In this document: positions 1 to 9,300 of the stretch, piece by piece
How the letters are laid out: every line of letters begins with the position of its first letter
Numbering within the stretch: the first letter of the stretch is position 1
NCBI GenBank assembly: GCA_963718605.1
Contig: OY970363.1
Coordinates: 620,001-684,000, forward strand
Direction of reading: 5' to 3'
Length of the DNA stretch: 64,000 nt
Origin: JACCXE01 sp963718605
GTDB lineage: Bacteria > Actinomycetota > Acidimicrobiia > Acidimicrobiales > JACCXE01
Program-made: the position numbers and the translations under genes
Notes under the pieces: model-generated
Databases searched by the model: none
The model's input: only the letters and a program-made list of their open reading frames with translations
Told to the model about the DNA's origin: nothing

Positions 1-35
1 ATCTCCGGCTTACGAACGGCACGCCTAGACGGCTC

Positions 36-2807
36 GTGAAGCGGCAGGCGAATCAACCCGCGTACATGATCGTGCAGTTCCCGCCGCAGCACGTCGCCGA
101 CCAAGCGTTCTTGGAGACTGACCAGTTCGCGGCGCCCGGCGACGTGCAGACGCGGCTGGCCGGACCCAGCCGCCTCGCGTTCGAGATCCCGGGCGCGCAG
201 CTGCCGCTCACGTTCGATCTCGACACGCTGCTCAGCTGGACGCGCTACCAGCCGCGCTTGGTGCCGGTGGCCGGCGCGCCGCCGAGTTTGAACGCGTCGA
301 TTCGGGAACCCACGTCGAGCGAAACCGCCCTCGAGCTGCCGTGGTTCCTCCTCCTCTCCCCGCTGCCCACCGGTGGATGGGCGCACGCCCTTGATCCAGT
401 AACGCATGACCAACGAACAGAGATCTGGCACACGCGTCTCGGCGCGCGGAAGTTTCTCTTTGTCGACGAGTCTGATGCTGCGGGGCGCCGCGTGCAGGCG
501 GTGTGGAACCGGGACTTGCCCAAAACTCCGGATCACGATCCGGCCGAGGGGCCGCGCTGGTCGTTGGAACCAGTCGACCGTCGCGAGATCGTGCAGCTGA
601 CGTCCAACCGGACGGAAGCGAAACGCCGTCCCATTGACGTCAACCGGCTCATGCTCAGTTCGCTTGGTGGGTGGCTCGACGTGCACGGCGAGTGGGAACC
701 AAGCGGGTACTCATTGGAGAGCTGGGTGCACCGGGCGACAATGGGACGCGACAGCTACGTCAAGGTGGTGCACCGTGGCTTCTTGTTTCCCTACGGGCAC
801 CGAGCAGCCAAGCTCGCCATCACCGAGCGGAAGTTCCGCGCCGATGCCAATGGCAAGCAACGCGCGTATCTCCACCAGCGCGTCTTCGTGGTCGTACGTC
901 AGCCCGAGCGGGTCTACGGCGGCCTGGGCCACGCATCACAGGGTCGCGGGTTTCCGTTCCGGTCCGTTCGCATTCGCAATCTGACAACGCCCAACATCAC
1001 CCCGCCGGGAGAGCACGTTCGGATTTTCGTGCCCAAGCTCGAGGGCACCCAGACACCTGTGTTGTTCGATCTTGTCGGTGCCGATTGGTCGGGGCGCGAG
1101 GTCGAGTTCAGCCAGCCGCTTACCTTCGTGCCGTCCGATGCGTCGCAGATCGAGCTCGGCGACCTGGTCAGCGTTTACAACAACCGTCCACCGGACCACG
1201 AAGAAACGCAGAAGAAGCAAAGGATCAAGGGTCAAAAGGTTGCGTTCGCCGAGGAAAACGAGCGGGGCGACACGAGCTTCGACGTGAATCATCTGGTCAT
1301 CGCCGCCGAGCACACGCTGGCCAACGCGGCACAGCAGCTGCAGAACCTGGACGAGGCGAAGTTCTTCCCACGGCTCACGGAAGCGGGTCTCCGTTTGCCC
1401 GCAGCCGAACAACTCCTCGGCAAGGAGCTCGGCGAGGTCTTGATGCAGCTTGATCCTGGCTTCGTCACGGACGGGTTCCACGCCGTGAAGAACGCCGGCG
1501 AGGTGTTCCTCAAGATGCTCGACGGCGAGTCCGACACCATCATCTCGTTCATCGACCAAGCCGAGAAGGCCGGTGCTCTGGCCACCCCCGACCTTTCAAT
1601 TAGTGGCATCACCCGTCAGCTCGGTCCGGTCGGTGGCCTGCTCGACGAGCTGCGCGCCGGCAAGTTCGACCCGGCAACCTTCCTCAATCAGGGGGCGAAG
1701 CTGCTCGGTGCGACCAAGCTGCTCGACATCCTCGACAGCGTGCCGCTGCTCCAAGGAGGGCCGCGCATCCAAACGGTGCTCGAACCGAAGGCCCCGGCGC
1801 TGCCGGTGCGCTCCGTAACGACGCTGGTTTGGACACCGAAGCTCAGAGACGGCGACCCGCTTCATATTTTCAAGCCGATTCCGACGTCCACGATGTCGCT
1901 GAACGCGCGCGTCGTGGCCGAGTTCGCCGACCCGGCCAAGTCGACGTTCGAGATCAAGGGCGATCTCCGTGACTTCCAGTTGCAGCTCATCGGTGCCTCG
2001 CCGTTCATGGTCCTGCACGTCAAGAAGATGGCGTTCACCGTCGTACCGGACAAGAAGCCGGACTTCGATTTCGAGTTGGGCGACATCGAATTCAAGGGCG
2101 TCCTCCAGTTCGTCGAGGAACTCCGCAACTTCCTGTCGTCGCTCGGCAGCGGCCTGGCGGTAGACGTTTCGCCCAACGGCATCGAAGCGAGCCTCTCGCT
2201 GCCGCTGCCGCGCATCGCGGTCGGCGTCTTCACCATGCAGAACATGTCGCTCGGCGTCGGCGCCGTCATCCCCTTCAACGGCGACGCCGCTCGCTTCCGA
2301 TTCAACTTCTGCACGCGCGAGAACCCGTTCATCCTCACGGTCTCGATGTTCGGCGGCGGGGGCTTCTTCGGCCTGGAGTGCGGCACCGACAAGAGCGTCA
2401 TGCTCGAAGTGGCACTGGAGTTTGGCGCGAGCGTCGCGTTCGACATCGGAGTAGCCAGCGGTGGCGTCGAAGTGATGGCCGGGATCTACATCAAGGTCGA
2501 GAGCCCGCCCGGAGAAGCCTCGTTGACCGGATACCTGCGGATGGGTGGCGAACTCGACATCCTCGGGATCATCAGCATCGTGTGCGAGTTGTACCTCGGG
2601 TTCACGTACGTCTTCCCGCCCGTCGACAAGTGCATCGGGCGAGCCTCGTTCTATTTGGAGATCGAAATCTTCATCTTCAGCTTCAGCGTGTCGGCCGAAG
2701 TCGAGCGACGCTTCGGCGGCGAGAGCGACCCGACCTTCGCGCAATTCATGGCGCCAACGGACTGGTCCGAGTACGCCGACGCCTATGCCCCGATTGGAGC
2801 AGCATGA
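36..2807 (+). CDS. Large protein of unknown function, possibly 5'-partial
   Basis: The reading frame is open from base 3 with no stop before the GTG at 36, so the true start may lie outside the window; 923 residues are visible. I do not recognise the family. There is no obvious signal peptide at the visible N-terminus. The middle (about residues 420-620) looks helical. The last 300 residues are rich in glycine and alternating hydrophobic residues, as in stacked beta-strands, with clusters such as FGGGGFFGLECG. The stop overlaps the start of the next gene by 4 bases (ATGA, 2804-2807), so the two are probably translated together and may act in one assembly. Coding is well supported by the uninterrupted 2.8 kb frame; function is unknown. 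Confidence 0.8.
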   Translation: MKRQANQPAYMIVQFPPQHVADQAFLETDQFAAPGDVQTRLAGPSRLAFEIPGAQLPLTFDLDTLLSWTRYQPRLVPVAGAPPSLNASIREPTSSETALELPWFLLLSPLPTGGWAHALDPVTHDQRTEIWHTRLGARKFLFVDESDAAGRRVQAVWNRDLPKTPDHDPAEGPRWSLEPVDRREIVQLTSNRTEAKRRPIDVNRLMLSSLGGWLDVHGEWEPSGYSLESWVHRATMGRDSYVKVVHRGFLFPYGHRAAKLAITERKFRADANGKQRAYLHQRVFVVVRQPERVYGGLGHASQGRGFPFRSVRIRNLTTPNITPPGEHVRIFVPKLEGTQTPVLFDLVGADWSGREVEFSQPLTFVPSDASQIELGDLVSVYNNRPPDHEETQKKQRIKGQKVAFAEENERGDTSFDVNHLVIAAEHTLANAAQQLQNLDEAKFFPRLTEAGLRLPAAEQLLGKELGEVLMQLDPGFVTDGFHAVKNAGEVFLKMLDGESDTIISFIDQAEKAGALATPDLSISGITRQLGPVGGLLDELRAGKFDPATFLNQGAKLLGATKLLDILDSVPLLQGGPRIQTVLEPKAPALPVRSVTTLVWTPKLRDGDPLHIFKPIPTSTMSLNARVVAEFADPAKSTFEIKGDLRDFQLQLIGASPFMVLHVKKMAFTVVPDKKPDFDFELGDIEFKGVLQFVEELRNFLSSLGSGLAVDVSPNGIEASLSLPLPRIAVGVFTMQNMSLGVGAVIPFNGDAARFRFNFCTRENPFILTVSMFGGGGFFGLECGTDKSVMLEVALEFGASVAFDIGVASGGVEVMAGIYIKVESPPGEASLTGYLRMGGELDILGIISIVCELYLGFTYVFPPVDKCIGRASFYLEIEIFIFSFSVSAEVERRFGGESDPTFAQFMAPTDWSEYADAYAPIGAA

Positions 2808-5800
2808 GCCCCGGGAACATGACGGCGAGCCAACGAGTTCTCTTCACCGCGCTGCCTCTCAAGCCAGATCCCGACGTCGCCGGCCGCTATCACCTGTCGG
2901 TCCACGTCTCTCCCCGGCTCACCACCGACACCAAGGAGGACACGGAGCTCAGCGCGTACCCGGACTGGGCGAACTGGCCTGGGACGGTCGGGTCTATCGG
3001 ATGGACGGTCGTGTTCGGCGACGGATCGAGCATGCCCGCGACCGTGGTGTCGCCCGCGCCGCGCACCGACCTCTGGCAAGCGCTGTTCGCGGACAACACC
3101 CTGATCCGCTCGCTGGAGAAAAAGTCTTTCGAAGCCCACAAGGTGCGGTCCTATCCGGCGCGCAACATCCGCGAGTTCATTCGCGCCCGTTATACCGACG
3201 TCGCGATCAACTCTCCGAACGAGTTCCCCGACATCGACGCCATCCTCGCGGACTTTCACGACGTCGACCCGAACGTCATCAAGAGCAGTGTTGGCGGCGG
3301 CATCAGCACGGTCGAGAGCCAACTCACGCTGAACAAAGCAATGGTGAACGGACCGGCGCTCCAGAATCCGTCACAGGACTTTTACCAACTGGTGCGGTTC
3401 CATCAGCCGCGCGTGAAGTCCGCGGCGCGGTTGAACTTGCCCGTGCCAAAACCCGTACTCGACTTCCACGAGGCGGTGTCGACGATCGGTCAGCACCCCA
3501 CGCTCATGCGTCTGCTCGGTCTCGCCGTCGACCTGGCATTCGACGTCGCCCGCGTGTTGCCCGCGTCACCCAATGACGTGCGCGTAGTGCCCACCTGGTC
3601 GCCATCGCAAGGAAACCCCACGACGGTCGTCTCGGTTCGCACGCACTGCGTCATCGCCGCCGACAGGTTCCAGGCTCGGCCACGCCCCGCGGCGCCAGCC
3701 GAACTCGTTGACGGGCGCATGCCGCTGAACGACCCGGCGCGTTTCACCGTGATTCAAGAGGATCTCGACGGCGCGGCCACGAAGGTCGTGGACTTCACCG
3801 GGAACCTCCAGCGCCTCAAGGACAACGGCAAAGGCAGCGGTTCACCCGACACCTTCGCGTTGCCGTCCCTCCGATCGGGTGGCCTGCAAGTGGCGCGGAT
3901 CAATCGCGCGCCGCAGTTTCACGACCGGATGACTGAGGCGACCATCGGCAGCCAACTCGCAGACAACGGTGGTGATGTGTTCGTCTACGCCGAGGACGTG
4001 ACGCGCGGGTATCGCATCGATGTACGCGACGTCCGCGACGCCACATGGTTCTCGCTCACGGCGCGCAGCGGCGAGTACAAGTTCCTCAAGACCGGGCAAA
4101 ACGAAGCGTTCGCCGACGAGGCGTGGGTTACCGCCACCCCCACCGAGGACGAGGCCGAGGACCTGTACCTCCAAGAAACGTTGTTCCGTTGGGGCGGCTG
4201 GAGCCTCGCGGCACCGCGGCCGGGCGGGCGGCTCGCAACTACGCAGGCCGAGGACCCACCGGTCACCACCGAACCAAACACGGCCGGCGCGAACTTCCCG
4301 GTCGAGATCACGGTCCGCGCTACTCCGGGAACTCTGCCGCGGCTTCGCTTTGGTCGGCGGTACCAAGTACGCGCGCGGGCGGTGGACCTGGTGGGTAACA
4401 GCGTGCCGCTCGATCCGCAAAACCGCGACCCGCATGCGTCACCGGAAGTCGACTACACGCGGTACGAACCAGTGCAGACGCCGCCGGTGTTGCCGGTCGC
4501 TCCCCGTACCGAAGGTGAGTCGCTCGAGCGCGTTGTTATGCGCAGCAATTACAAGACCGACCCCGACCCGGCGATCGACATCGCTCGTCACATTGTGCCT
4601 CCCAAGGCCGCGCAGGTACTCGCGGAGCACCACGGACTATTCGACACCGCCTTCCCGGCGTCCGCCGGCGACCCGGCCTCGAAGGTCAATGCGGCCGCGT
4701 ACGACACGATTACGAAGTACCCCGGCCCGAAGCCGCCTGCCGGACCCGTCCTGCCATCGGAACAAGGCGACTTCGCGTTTTCGAACGAGGCGGCAACGGA
4801 CCCGGCCGACCACAAGAAGACGCGGTACTTCCCGGTCAGCCACGTCACGCTTCCTTACCTTCCGGATCCCTTTGCGCGCGGCGCGTTGCTGCGATTCCTG
4901 GACGGACCCCACGCCGGCTTCCAGCTCAAAGTCCCGTTCGCCGCGGCGTCCGTGTGGCCCGATTACCGACCCGTACGGCTCGTTGTCCGCGGGCGGCCAA
5001 CGTTCGCCCCGCCCCTGCACCCGTCCTACGACGCGGCCCATCACGAGGTCGAAGTGCCGCTGCGCAAGGGCGAGACGGCACGCGTGCGGCTCAGCGCCTA
5101 CCTCAACGACGCCGACGTCGATCAGCTCGGCATCTGGCAATGGATGGTGGAAGGTGGCGGCGCGGGGCTGCGCGAGGAGGTGCGGGAGGGACGCCACTGG
5201 ATGGTCACGCCGTTCCGCACACTGACGATCGTGCACACGGTTCGCCAGCCGCTCGCGATTGCGCGCTTCGCCAACCTCGGTCAAGGCGCCGACCTGCAGG
5301 TGCACAAGAACTTCGGCGAAACGGTCGCCACCTTCGGAGGCAGCCTGAACTACAGCCGTAGGAGCACGAGTCGCGTCGACGTGATCGCGACGTGGGGCGA
5401 GTTCGTGGACCGAGGACCGGGCACAGCCAACCCGACTCCGGTCACTGCGCCAGAGCCCCGGCGGGCCATCGCGTTCTCCATCGATGGCGACCGCGCTCCG
5501 GCCCAGCCCCAGTTCGACGACCGAATCCCGCTCAAGCCCGCGATCGACCGGCAGGAGTTCGGCGACACCAAACACAGACGGGTCTCGTACACGACCGTTG
5601 CGACCACCCGGTTTGCCGAGTATTTCCAGCAGCGCAAGATCACCACGGTGCCGTTCAGCGCGCAACCGTTCAACGTGGCCCTCGACACGGGTGGCAAGGG
5701 CGTCGTGGCCGGCTCGGTCGGTGTGAAGAACCAGGTTGACACCAGTGACGAACACGGAAAGGTGACGGGTGCCGGCACCTACGTTGAAGGCAAGCACTTC

Positions 5801-6835
5801 ACGGTCAACGCCGCGCAGGGTGTGGTCACCATTAAGAAGGTCGGCGACGGCGTGCCGCCCGGCCAGCAAATCGTCATCACCTATCTGGTGCCGCCCCTCG
5901 TGCGTCCCGGTCCCGACGAACCGCCCATGGCCCGAGTCACGCGTTCGATCCCGAGTTCGGCCCGCCCCGCCGCACCCAAGGTGCTGTACGTCGTGCCGAC
6001 CTTCGGCTGGAGTACGCATCGATTCCCCCAAGTGCACACCGTGCGAAGCAAGCGGCTCGGTCGCGGCCTTCGCGTGTACCTCGAACGGCCTTGGTGGTCC
6101 TCAGGCGAAGGTGAACTTCTCGGCGTCATCGCCGCGCCAGGAGCGATTAACGACACGCTGGCACCGTCGGTAACCCGCTGGGGCGTCGACCCGGCTTTCC
6201 GGTCGAGCGAGTTGGATCAGCCGAATCCGGGGCTGTTCGATTTTCCTGCCGCTGTCGCCGTGATGGGCGGCTTAACGGCGCCTGGTGTCGCTGGCACCCT
6301 TGGCGCCTTCGGCCACAAGGTCGGCTTCGACACCGCCCGCAAGCTTTGGTACTCCGACATCGTGGTCGACACGCGTTCGTACTTTCCCTTCATTCGTCTG
6401 GCCTTGGCGCGCTTCCAACCTGACTCGGTCGCGGACGCCCACCTGTCCCAGATCGTGCAAACGGATTTCGCGCAGTTGGCACCCGACCGCACCGCGTCGA
6501 CCTCGCCCGCTGGACCGAACCGCGTCAACGTCACAGTGACGGGACAGAGCTACAGCCGGGCCGGTGCGTCCAACACGCCCGCCCGGGTGCGCGTATCGCT
6601 TGAGCTGTTCGACGCCAGCGTCGGCGGCGAACTTGGGTGGGAAGCGACCAATACCGCGGTTGATTTGACGCCCCAGACGCCCGTCGGCGGGGACAACGTA
6701 TGGCACGGCGTCGTGCAACTCCGGCCGAACCGCAAACAACGCCTCGTCATCGAAGAGTTCGAACGGCATCGCACAGGGGCGGTGCCGGTATTCGGAGAGC
6801 GAATCGTGTACACCGACACCATCGAGTTCGGATAG
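2804..6835 (+). CDS. Giant protein of unknown function, 1343 aa, coupled to upstream gene
   Basis: The frame is open from 2378, but the start is placed at ATG 2804, which overlaps the upstream stop (ATGA). The 1343-residue product has no clear signal peptide or membrane segment. Parts look like beta-sandwich modules, for example around RYQVRARAVDLVGNSVP (about residues 520-540), which resembles a fibronectin III-like strand pattern, and a C-terminal segment with a VRVSLELFDASVGG-type strand. No catalytic motif was recognised. Its pairing with the preceding large protein suggests a structural or multi-subunit role, but that is inference. It converges on the beta-mannosidase gene across a 38-base gap with no evident terminator hairpin. 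Confidence 0.8.
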   Translation: MSPGNMTASQRVLFTALPLKPDPDVAGRYHLSVHVSPRLTTDTKEDTELSAYPDWANWPGTVGSIGWTVVFGDGSSMPATVVSPAPRTDLWQALFADNTLIRSLEKKSFEAHKVRSYPARNIREFIRARYTDVAINSPNEFPDIDAILADFHDVDPNVIKSSVGGGISTVESQLTLNKAMVNGPALQNPSQDFYQLVRFHQPRVKSAARLNLPVPKPVLDFHEAVSTIGQHPTLMRLLGLAVDLAFDVARVLPASPNDVRVVPTWSPSQGNPTTVVSVRTHCVIAADRFQARPRPAAPAELVDGRMPLNDPARFTVIQEDLDGAATKVVDFTGNLQRLKDNGKGSGSPDTFALPSLRSGGLQVARINRAPQFHDRMTEATIGSQLADNGGDVFVYAEDVTRGYRIDVRDVRDATWFSLTARSGEYKFLKTGQNEAFADEAWVTATPTEDEAEDLYLQETLFRWGGWSLAAPRPGGRLATTQAEDPPVTTEPNTAGANFPVEITVRATPGTLPRLRFGRRYQVRARAVDLVGNSVPLDPQNRDPHASPEVDYTRYEPVQTPPVLPVAPRTEGESLERVVMRSNYKTDPDPAIDIARHIVPPKAAQVLAEHHGLFDTAFPASAGDPASKVNAAAYDTITKYPGPKPPAGPVLPSEQGDFAFSNEAATDPADHKKTRYFPVSHVTLPYLPDPFARGALLRFLDGPHAGFQLKVPFAAASVWPDYRPVRLVVRGRPTFAPPLHPSYDAAHHEVEVPLRKGETARVRLSAYLNDADVDQLGIWQWMVEGGGAGLREEVREGRHWMVTPFRTLTIVHTVRQPLAIARFANLGQGADLQVHKNFGETVATFGGSLNYSRRSTSRVDVIATWGEFVDRGPGTANPTPVTAPEPRRAIAFSIDGDRAPAQPQFDDRIPLKPAIDRQEFGDTKHRRVSYTTVATTRFAEYFQQRKITTVPFSAQPFNVALDTGGKGVVAGSVGVKNQVDTSDEHGKVTGAGTYVEGKHFTVNAAQGVVTIKKVGDGVPPGQQIVITYLVPPLVRPGPDEPPMARVTRSIPSSARPAAPKVLYVVPTFGWSTHRFPQVHTVRSKRLGRGLRVYLERPWWSSGEGELLGVIAAPGAINDTLAPSVTRWGVDPAFRSSELDQPNPGLFDFPAAVAVMGGLTAPGVAGTLGAFGHKVGFDTARKLWYSDIVVDTRSYFPFIRLALARFQPDSVADAHLSQIVQTDFAQLAPDRTASTSPAGPNRVNVTVTGQSYSRAGASNTPARVRVSLELFDASVGGELGWEATNTAVDLTPQTPVGGDNVWHGVVQLRPNRKQRLVIEEFERHRTGAVPVFGERIVYTDTIEFG

Positions 6836-6873
6836 CAGTCACGCCGGGACAATTATCAGCAGTTGCTCCTCGA

Positions 6874-9300
6874 TCAGAGCGCGCGCCAGCGGACCGCGGC
6901 GACGAGTTCGTCGTAGGTCAGGCCGTCGGGTGAGCTCACCGTGATCTCGCGGGGTTCGCCGGGCAACAGGTGAAAGCCGTTGTCGCTCCAGCGCGCGTCC
7001 GCGTCCTGCAACGACAACACCACCGAAACCGCCAACGTGGTCGCGACCACATGCAGCCGCGCCCCGTCCGCCGTAGGTGTCGCGGTCAACTGCACTTGCG
7101 GCACCGGAAGGCGCAGTTCCTTGGGCTCGCACAGCAGGAGGGTCGCTTCTACGTCGTCGAACGTCGCATGCACCACCGCGTGGGGCGCGGCGTCGAGCAC
7201 CTCGGGCGCCAGGTCGACGGCGAGCACTTCGACGCTGCCGCCGGCCTCAACCGAGGCGTCGGTGGTCGACGACCACAGCACCGTGCCGTCGTGGTTGACA
7301 ACGCGAACGACCAGCGTCCCCGCGCGCGCCTCCACGGCGTCGTTGACCAAATGGGCGCGCACGCCGTCGCCTTCGCGCCACAGGCTCAACAGCAGCGGCG
7401 CGTAGAACCGCTTCGCGGCGTACCAGGCCAGCTTGGGCCGCAAGCGGTAGTCGATCCACGCCCAGCTCTGCACGGGCCAACAGTCGTTGAGCTGCCAGAC
7501 GAGAGTGCCCATCGTGTGGGGCCGCAGCCTCCGGAAATGCTCGATGCCGAATCGCATCGCGTCGGCTTGGTTGAGCTGGCCGTAGTACACGAGGTCGGGC
7601 ACCGTCGTCGCTGCGGGGTAGTGCAGCGCTATGTAGCCGAGGTACGTCGTGTAACCCTTGCCGGTCTTGTCGTGCCAGCGCATCCCGGGTGTGTCGACGC
7701 CGAGGTCGGCTGGGTCGAGCACTTCTTCGAGCGTGCGCAGGTCGGGCGGCCCCGCGAACCCGAACTCACTCACGAAGCGGGCCGTGCACTTCGTGTAGTG
7801 CACCCAGTCGCCCTCGCCGTGCCACACATTCCAGTAGTGACAGTCACCGGTGTCGTCGCCGCTCGGATTGTCCTCCGTGCCCCACGGGCTGCCGGGCCAG
7901 TACGGCGTGTCGGGATCCTCAGCGGCGACCACCGCGGGCAGGACGTCGTCATACAGACGCGCACCGAGCATCGGTACCTGTCCGTACACGCCCATCCAGC
8001 GCAGCCACTGACTTTCGTTGTTGCCACACCACAGCGCGAGCGAGGTGTGGTTGCGCACCCGTCGTACCGCGGTCCGCGCCTCGGCTTCGACGGCGGCAAC
8101 AAACGCGTCGTCTTCGGGGTACAGCGCGCACGCGAACGGAAAGTCCTGCCACACCAGCAGGCCGAGTTCGTCGCACGTGTCGTAGAAGTCGGTGGACTCG
8201 TAAAGCCCGCCGCCCCAGATCCGCAACATGTTCATGCCGCACTCGACGGCCAGCGCGAGTTGTTCGCGGAGCTGTTCGACGCCGACGCGGGCGGGGAAGG
8301 AGTCGTCCGGGATCCAGTTGGCGCCCTTGGCGTAGATGGGCACGCCGTTCACGTGGAACTCGAACGAACTGCCCACGTCGTCAGGGGTCTGCACCATTTC
8401 GATTTCGCGCAGGCCGATGCGGTGGTCGAGGCGATCGACCACTTCGCCCGCCGCCAGCAGTTCCAGCGACAGGTCGTACAAGTAGGCATCGCCAAAGCCG
8501 GCGGGCCACCAGCGCCGCGGGTCCGCGACCGTCACCGGGATGTCGGCACCAACGGGGCCGCTGTGAATTTGGCCGTCCACGGCTACGCGCACGTCGGACG
8601 CGTCTCCGTCTGCGTCCGCGCGCACCGTCACGACGCAGCTGCCGTCGGACCCAAACGCGGTGCGCCACGACCAATCAGTCAGGCGACCGACCGGAATCCG
8701 CACCAGCGACACCGGCTGCCAGATGCCGCAACCGCGCAGGCGGGGTCCCCAGTCCCAGCCCCACATGTATTGCGCTTTGCGCACCGGCGACCGGCTCGTG
8801 AAACCCGGCGAACCCGCCACCGAATCGTCAAGGTCGACCAGCGCGTCCAACCGTCGCCGCGCCCCTACGGCTTCGGCGGGCTCGAACCGCACCTCGATCG
8901 TGTTTGTGCCGACGCGCAACGCGTTGGTGACATCGAACTCGTGCGCGACGAACATGTTGTCGACGCAGCCGATCTCGGTGTCGTTCAGCAGCAACGTCGC
9001 GATCGTGTCGAGACCGTCGAAGCGCAGCACGTGACGGGCGCCGTCGAGTTCCACGGCGTCCACGTCGAATGCGAGGCGGTAGACCCACCCGCGCTCGTCG
9101 ACCCATTGCACGCCGCGCTCATTCATCCGCTCGAACGGATCGGGGATCACACCCGCGCGCTGAAGATCGAGATGCACGTGACCGGGCACCACCGCGGGCA
9201 GCCATGTGGCCACGTCGCTGTGGGGTATCGCGGCCGCGTCCACCTCGCGGAACTCCCAGCCCTCGACGAGGAGACGCACGGTCTTCTGAGGCCTGTTCAC
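6874..9300 (-). CDS. Beta-mannosidase-like glycoside hydrolase family 2 protein
   Basis: Likely a cytoplasmic exo-acting beta-mannosidase that removes terminal mannose from beta-mannosides. Start chosen as GTG 9300, whose GTGA overlaps the stop of the upstream alpha-galactosidase; ATG 9318 in the same frame is an alternative adding six residues. The 808-residue length and domain order (sugar-binding sandwich, Ig-like domain, TIM barrel, C-terminal beta domains) fit GH2 mannosidases. The acid/base Glu is expected in WCGNNES (E429 by this start) and the nucleophile Glu in FVSEFGF (E512). No signal peptide is visible, unlike the upstream galactosidase. It is the last gene of the 12.6 kb minus-strand operon. 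Beta-galactosidase or glucuronidase activity is less likely because the N-terminus and NNES region look mannosidase-like. Confidence 0.88.
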   Translation of the reverse strand: MNRPQKTVRLLVEGWEFREVDAAAIPHSDVATWLPAVVPGHVHLDLQRAGVIPDPFERMNERGVQWVDERGWVYRLAFDVDAVELDGARHVLRFDGLDTIATLLLNDTEIGCVDNMFVAHEFDVTNALRVGTNTIEVRFEPAEAVGARRRLDALVDLDDSVAGSPGFTSRSPVRKAQYMWGWDWGPRLRGCGIWQPVSLVRIPVGRLTDWSWRTAFGSDGSCVVTVRADADGDASDVRVAVDGQIHSGPVGADIPVTVADPRRWWPAGFGDAYLYDLSLELLAAGEVVDRLDHRIGLREIEMVQTPDDVGSSFEFHVNGVPIYAKGANWIPDDSFPARVGVEQLREQLALAVECGMNMLRIWGGGLYESTDFYDTCDELGLLVWQDFPFACALYPEDDAFVAAVEAEARTAVRRVRNHTSLALWCGNNESQWLRWMGVYGQVPMLGARLYDDVLPAVVAAEDPDTPYWPGSPWGTEDNPSGDDTGDCHYWNVWHGEGDWVHYTKCTARFVSEFGFAGPPDLRTLEEVLDPADLGVDTPGMRWHDKTGKGYTTYLGYIALHYPAATTVPDLVYYGQLNQADAMRFGIEHFRRLRPHTMGTLVWQLNDCWPVQSWAWIDYRLRPKLAWYAAKRFYAPLLLSLWREGDGVRAHLVNDAVEARAGTLVVRVVNHDGTVLWSSTTDASVEAGGSVEVLAVDLAPEVLDAAPHAVVHATFDDVEATLLLCEPKELRLPVPQVQLTATPTADGARLHVVATTLAVSVVLSLQDADARWSDNGFHLLPGEPREITVSSPDGLTYDELVAAVRWRAL

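Noticed and set aside
2378..2803. Upstream extension of the 1343-residue gene
   Set aside because: It overlaps the preceding gene in another frame and has Arg-rich shadow composition; the ATGA at 2804 is the better start.
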